NCBI GenBank assembly: GCA_015680905.1
Contig: CM027377.1
Coordinates: 2,690,501 to 2,754,500 of the forward strand
Length of the DNA stretch: 64,000 nucleotides
Origin: Coptis chinensis
Taxonomy: Eukaryota > Streptophyta > Magnoliopsida > Ranunculales > Ranunculaceae
Direction of reading: 5' to 3'
Both the position numbers and the translations under genes were made by a program. This document shows positions 60,424-64,000 of this stretch, one piece after another. The stretch's first letter is position 1; each line of letters opens with the position of its first letter. Below the pieces are notes generated by a model. That model was given only the letters and a program-made list of their open reading frames with translations, was not told the DNA's origin and did not search any database.

Positions 60424-60433
60424 TATATAAAAA
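60424..60433 (+). promoter_or_regulatory. TATA box of the OXS3-like gene
   Basis: TATATAAAAA 83 bases before the last base preceding the ATG at 60516. The region 59860-60423 upstream is AT-rich and has no other gene. Confidence 0.6.
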
Positions 60434-60515
60434 CGCATGGTTAGTTGGTGGGAAAGGTTGAGGCATCATAGACTATCATCAAGAAACTTGAAGAATTATT
60501 GTCAAAGTGAGCTGA

Positions 60516-61225
60516 ATGGATATTTCTTTCATCCAACAAAGCAACCATGGGATCATGGATGAAGAAGATGATTTTGATTCCATATCTTCTTCATCATCAA
60601 ATGGTTCCAACTTGTCATCTTCATCAGACTTTTTGGAAGATGCAACCTCTTCATCACCTTCCATGTCTTCTTTATCATCATCTCCAACATCTGATCATAT
60701 CGATACTAATAATACCAAAGGTGGCCCTTTGTATGAAATGGCCTCTCTCATGCAACAACTTCCGTTCAAGTAAGTCTTTATTTTCTATTATCCTTTTAAT
60801 TTAGAAACCTTATAGGCTGAATCACTGAATCAGTATCGTTCTTTGGAGTTAAGTTAATGTTAATGTGATTTATTGTTTAATTTGCTGCTTGTAGGAGAGG
60901 GTTGTCAAAGCATTACCAAGGAAAGTCGCAATCCTTCACATCTTTATCCAACGTGAGATCCTTAGAAGACCTTGCAAAGCTTGATAATCCATGCAAGAAA
61001 AAAATGAAATCATGCAAGAGTTATGGAGGAGGATTATCTGAGACAAGTAACAAAGTTTCTCATCCAAAAACATGTTCAAAAATCATCTCAAAGAAAACTG
61101 CAGCGAGGGGATCATGGTCTTCACTCGCTGCAAAGAGGAATAATAGCTTTTTGGGAAACAGGCCACCAGTTCCACCACAAAGAACTTGTAGTACTCTTTT
61201 CAATCAAACCTCTTTATTTGCTTGA
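60516..61225 (+). CDS. OXS3: OXS3-like (OXIDATIVE STRESS 3) stress-tolerance protein, 2 exons
   Basis: A small nuclear protein family linked to tolerance of oxidative and heavy-metal stress in Arabidopsis; the biochemical role is not settled. Exon 1 is 60516-60769 and exon 2 is 60895-61225. The donor AA|GTAAGT and acceptor GTAG|GAG join in the middle of Lys. The product is about 194 residues. Residues 15-65 are a Ser-rich acidic stretch. The family signature crosses the splice site: GPLYEMASLMQQLPFK, then RGLSKHYQGKSQSFTSLSNV and RSLEDLAK. The C-terminal part is basic and Ser-rich and ends PPVPPQRTCSTLFNQ, then a short tail. The frame is intact and the start is the first ATG after the TATA box with a good frame. 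Confidence 0.88.
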
Positions 61226-61502
61226 AAGATCAGGATGTAGATCTAACATCTAATATATGATGTATGATATTCAAGCATGTTTGTAGCTGCAATCAAATTC
61301 GAAAGAAGATAAAAAGGAGTTTCTTGAACACATTATCTATATTTCTGTAAGGTTTGTAAATTGTGATGGAAGGATATAGCTACCTCTCTGTTATAGCTCT
61401 TTATAGGAACAATTAATCTTTTTCATTTGATTATTTCTACAACACTAGCAAACTCCTCGATCCATCAGATTTCTGATCAGATTATGTTAACTCAAGCTAA
61501 GC

Positions 61503-61644
61503 TTGTCCAAATTTTACTTCCTACATGATCTTATGTTTAGATCTTAAATGGTATGCTATCAATATCGGTTATATTGTCCAAATTTTACTTCCTACATGAT
61601 CTTATCTTTAGATCTTAAATGCTATGCTATCAATATCCGTTATA
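61503..61644. repeat. 71-bp tandem duplication
   Basis: 61503-61573 and 61574-61644 are head-to-tail copies, both starting ttgtccaaattttacttcct, with only a few differences (for example tatgtttag against tatctttag). It lies in the 3' flank of the OXS3-like gene. Confidence 0.9.
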
Positions 61645-62229
61645 TCGGCGGTTAATGGCGACCCGATTAGTTTTTATCGATTTTTAAACTTTTCTCATTA
61701 AATCGATTTAATCACCGAATTGACCTATTAATTGACCAAGATGAATTGAGAAATTGTTTTATTGAAAATATCAGTTCCCACCCGAAAAAATATGTAAAAT
61801 TAACAAATTGGATTTTTAAACAGTATTAATAATAATGGAACCTAATAAACATACAAAACTAAGAGTTTATTTATTTTTTTCTCTTAACGAATATTAAATA
61901 TACAAATTATTGTATTATCTCTATAATATATATTATCTCCTCTCTCTCCTTATTTCTTTAAATATTTAACATAATTATTGTGTTTGGCGAATTTGTAATA
62001 CTCTAAAATTGAGTTGATTAGATATGATCATGAAAATTTGATATTTTTTGTTACATCTCGTATAACTATTTAGAAATATTTTGTATTAATTATATTATTG
62101 TATATTTTGAAAGTGCCAAATATATACATCCAATATAACCGATTAAATTGCTGATTCGCATATCGCTCCTCATTAGTTTAAAAAACCAATTTTAACTGTC
62201 CTAGCTTAAATGAGATAAGAGGATGACCC
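61645..62229. other. AT-rich intergenic DNA, perhaps a decayed hAT-like element
   Basis: The left side has cggcggttaatggcgacccg and the right side ccaattttaactgtcctagc, text that resembles decayed plant hAT ends, but no target-site duplication was found. No gene. Confidence 0.3.
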
Positions 62230-62930
62230 AAAGAGAAATGTTTATACCAATCAACCCTTACACACAATTTGGAGATTTTAGATCCGGTATTGTGAAAGAA
62301 GTTAGTTTCAAGCCAAAACAAATCTGTCATAGAAAAAAGCAATAACATCGATGGGTATCAAAACCGGATTCCTTTTTCAATGTAAATAGTGGGTGAGAAA
62401 GCAGTATTTACTATTTAGGGTTCTTTAGATGAGAAATGCAAGCATTCGCTGCTCGCATGCAACACTGATTTGCCGACATTCCACCGTGCCAAAAATTAGC
62501 TTCCTTATGGGTATTGGTTTCGAGTTTGCAGACTACTTTGCTCATGTTTTGTCCCCTGGGATCCTTGCACGCTTTGTTCTCTAAAAAAGTGGAATATGCA
62601 TTTGGAATTTTTACTATACCGCACGCAAACGCCAAACTTCCTAGTCCCCAAAGAGGCCAAGGCCCGACATTATAACAGCACAGTAAGACAAGTTTCTCGT
62701 GCCACTTCTGGGAATCTGAAAAAAGATGGTACTTCGCCGATATATCTTGCTCTTTGGGAGGATATTGTGCCTCTAAAAAATTTATTGGGCAGCCCATTTT
62801 AGGGTACTTGCTTCAATCGATCCAAAAAGGAGTAGGTATCTTGGATCATTTCCTAATAAGGATCATCGTTTAAGAGCTTGGTCCGTTCCTGAACTGTTGC
62901 ACCGTCATTTCGTTGGTTCTTAAAATACGA
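62230..62930. other. Segment of distinct composition with a 128-residue minus frame
   Basis: Visibly richer in G and C than the DNA on either side. A minus frame at 62797-62411 is open for 128 codons and Cys/Trp/His-rich (LLCCYNVGPWPLWGLGSLAF). I do not recognise it. It could be an insertion of organellar DNA, an old transposable element or an unknown small gene. Confidence 0.35.
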
Positions 62931-63876
62931 TCAAAATAATATATAACAGCTACAATAAATTTACATCCCACTCCACATTCCACATCACTAGACAAAAATT
63001 AAATCATCTGCAAATCTGGTCAGCCTGACCTGGAATGCACATCAAGATGAATGTGTACTTGCACGTCTGGAAAATCACTGTGCTTGTGTGTTAACTCGAC
63101 ATGACAGTTCCTAAAAATGGAGCGTGCCCATTATATATAGGTTGGGGGATGAGGAAGAACAAATCATCTGCACAAGTAGCACACAAGAAATGGAAATTAG
63201 ATTATCAATATTAAGTGTAACACACAAAATAAAAGGTTTGAACTTCACCAGAAAAGAGAACTGAAACACATGAAACAAAATGAAGATCACGAAATACGTG
63301 GAACAAGGTAAAGAATAAGGCTTGAATGTTGTTCCAACAACCAGATAATGGTGCTGGTTACCATAACCAAGTTTTTTTTTCTTAATGAATTGTAATGGAC
63401 AGTTCTCACCAAGTCTAGTCTCTCAATAATTATTAAAATGGTGTTATTCTCACCTGAAAGCACATAATCTCCACTCTCCAAGGTGATCTTGTGCATTGAA
63501 ACTGAACCTCATTACAGCCTATCGCACCAACTACAGACCATGGCTATATTCTCAGAATTTGTTCCTTATCTTGCAAACAATATGAGTCGGCCATGTCTAT
63601 GTCCAGGCCAGGCAGTTGAAAATAATATAGTTTAAAGTGGACAAACATAAATAGTTGAACTGGTTTCCTTACAGTCCATGATTCTACCTTTAGAATGTTT
63701 ACCCAGTTATGGCAATCAGCGTTCTGGAGAATCCAGAAATTATAATACAAATCCAATGTTTACTGATCAGGAACAAATCCTTATACCTGCAGTTACGGTG
63801 ACTGGATCCACATTTTCAATGAGACTACGACCAGTTCAACAATGAAGAGGCTTAAAGATATGCAGGAAAATAAGAA
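62931..63876. other. Probable 3' flank of the gene entering from the right
   Basis: No convincing coding exon. A TATA-like tatatatagg string stands near 63136. If the minus-strand exon at the edge is real, part of this is its 3' untranslated region. Confidence 0.4.
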
Positions 63877-64000
63877 CTAATTAAGAAGATTCTCAAAAAA
63901 CTGTTTCGCATTTTGTGCTACCTCTGCTTCTAGTACTGCTTCCAACATGATATCTGATCCTTTTGCATCATCTATCATTACATAAAGCCATGAAATCTTG
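63877..64000 (-). CDS. Last exon of an unidentified gene, cut by the window edge
   Basis: On minus the frame is open from the window edge to TAG at 63879-63877: about 40 residues including SWLYVMIDDAKGSDIMLEAV, then LEAEVAQNAKQFFENLLN. It looks like genuine helical coding sequence. I cannot name the family from so short a piece. The rest of the gene would lie beyond 64000. Confidence 0.5.
   Translation of the reverse strand, partial: KISWLYVMIDDAKGSDIMLEAVLEAEVAQNAKQFFENLLN

Overview
This is a eudicot-type plant nuclear window: AT-rich, with GT-AG introns, and homologous throughout to flowering-plant families. There are four complete host genes, a partial fifth at the right edge, and a large repeat complex in the middle. 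No organelle, viral or bacterial gene set is present.

Layout. At 1.0-4.4 kb (minus) lies a four-exon GT77/DUF271-type nucleotide-sugar transferase. A degraded non-LTR reverse transcriptase element (minus, 7.2-9.4 kb) follows, with a CCA/GGT-rich leader at 9.4-10.3 kb. From 10.3 to 37.55 kb is the striking feature, a giant inverted-repeat complex. A left tandem array of about seven ~1.5-kb units (coding remnant on minus) and a right array of eight and a half units (coding remnant on plus) face each other across 1.15-kb inverted arms (20.03-21.18 and 23.19-24.33 kb). The 2-kb spacer between the arms holds broken gene fragments (a Kelch-repeat protein and a possible LNK-like clock protein). Each unit carries the C-terminal, endonuclease-like domain of the same reverse-transcriptase family whose N-terminus and RT core lie at 7.2-9.4 kb. 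The units fall into subtypes ordered A-B-C, A-B-C, D, D in the right array. A direct duplicate of the transferase promoter (4.44-4.89 kb) lies just beyond the outer edge of the complex at 37.63-38.02 kb.

At 38.18-42.03 kb is a Helitron-like element with an intron-bearing fragment of the phytocalpain gene DEK1 and a LINE fragment (zf-RVT plus RNase H). A diverged lone copy of the array domain follows at 42.3-42.96 kb and still encodes the zinc knuckle missing from the array units. The right third is ordinary gene space: an OCT4-like organic cation/carnitine transporter (plus, 43.8-46.3 kb) converges on a ten-exon peroxisomal polyamine oxidase, PAO4-like (minus, 47.15-50.8 kb). An OXS3-like stress gene (plus, 60.5-61.2 kb) and a C-terminal exon at the edge (minus, 63.88-64.0 kb) follow. 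Between them are Tourist-like MITEs, hAT-like elements (one with a MITE nested inside it) and a short Helitron.

The host genes form no obvious pathway together: cell-wall or glycan transfer, membrane transport, polyamine back-conversion and stress tolerance are ordinary neighbours. The interest lies in the 27-kb palindromic array, which could be read into long double-stranded RNA, and in the family it was built from.
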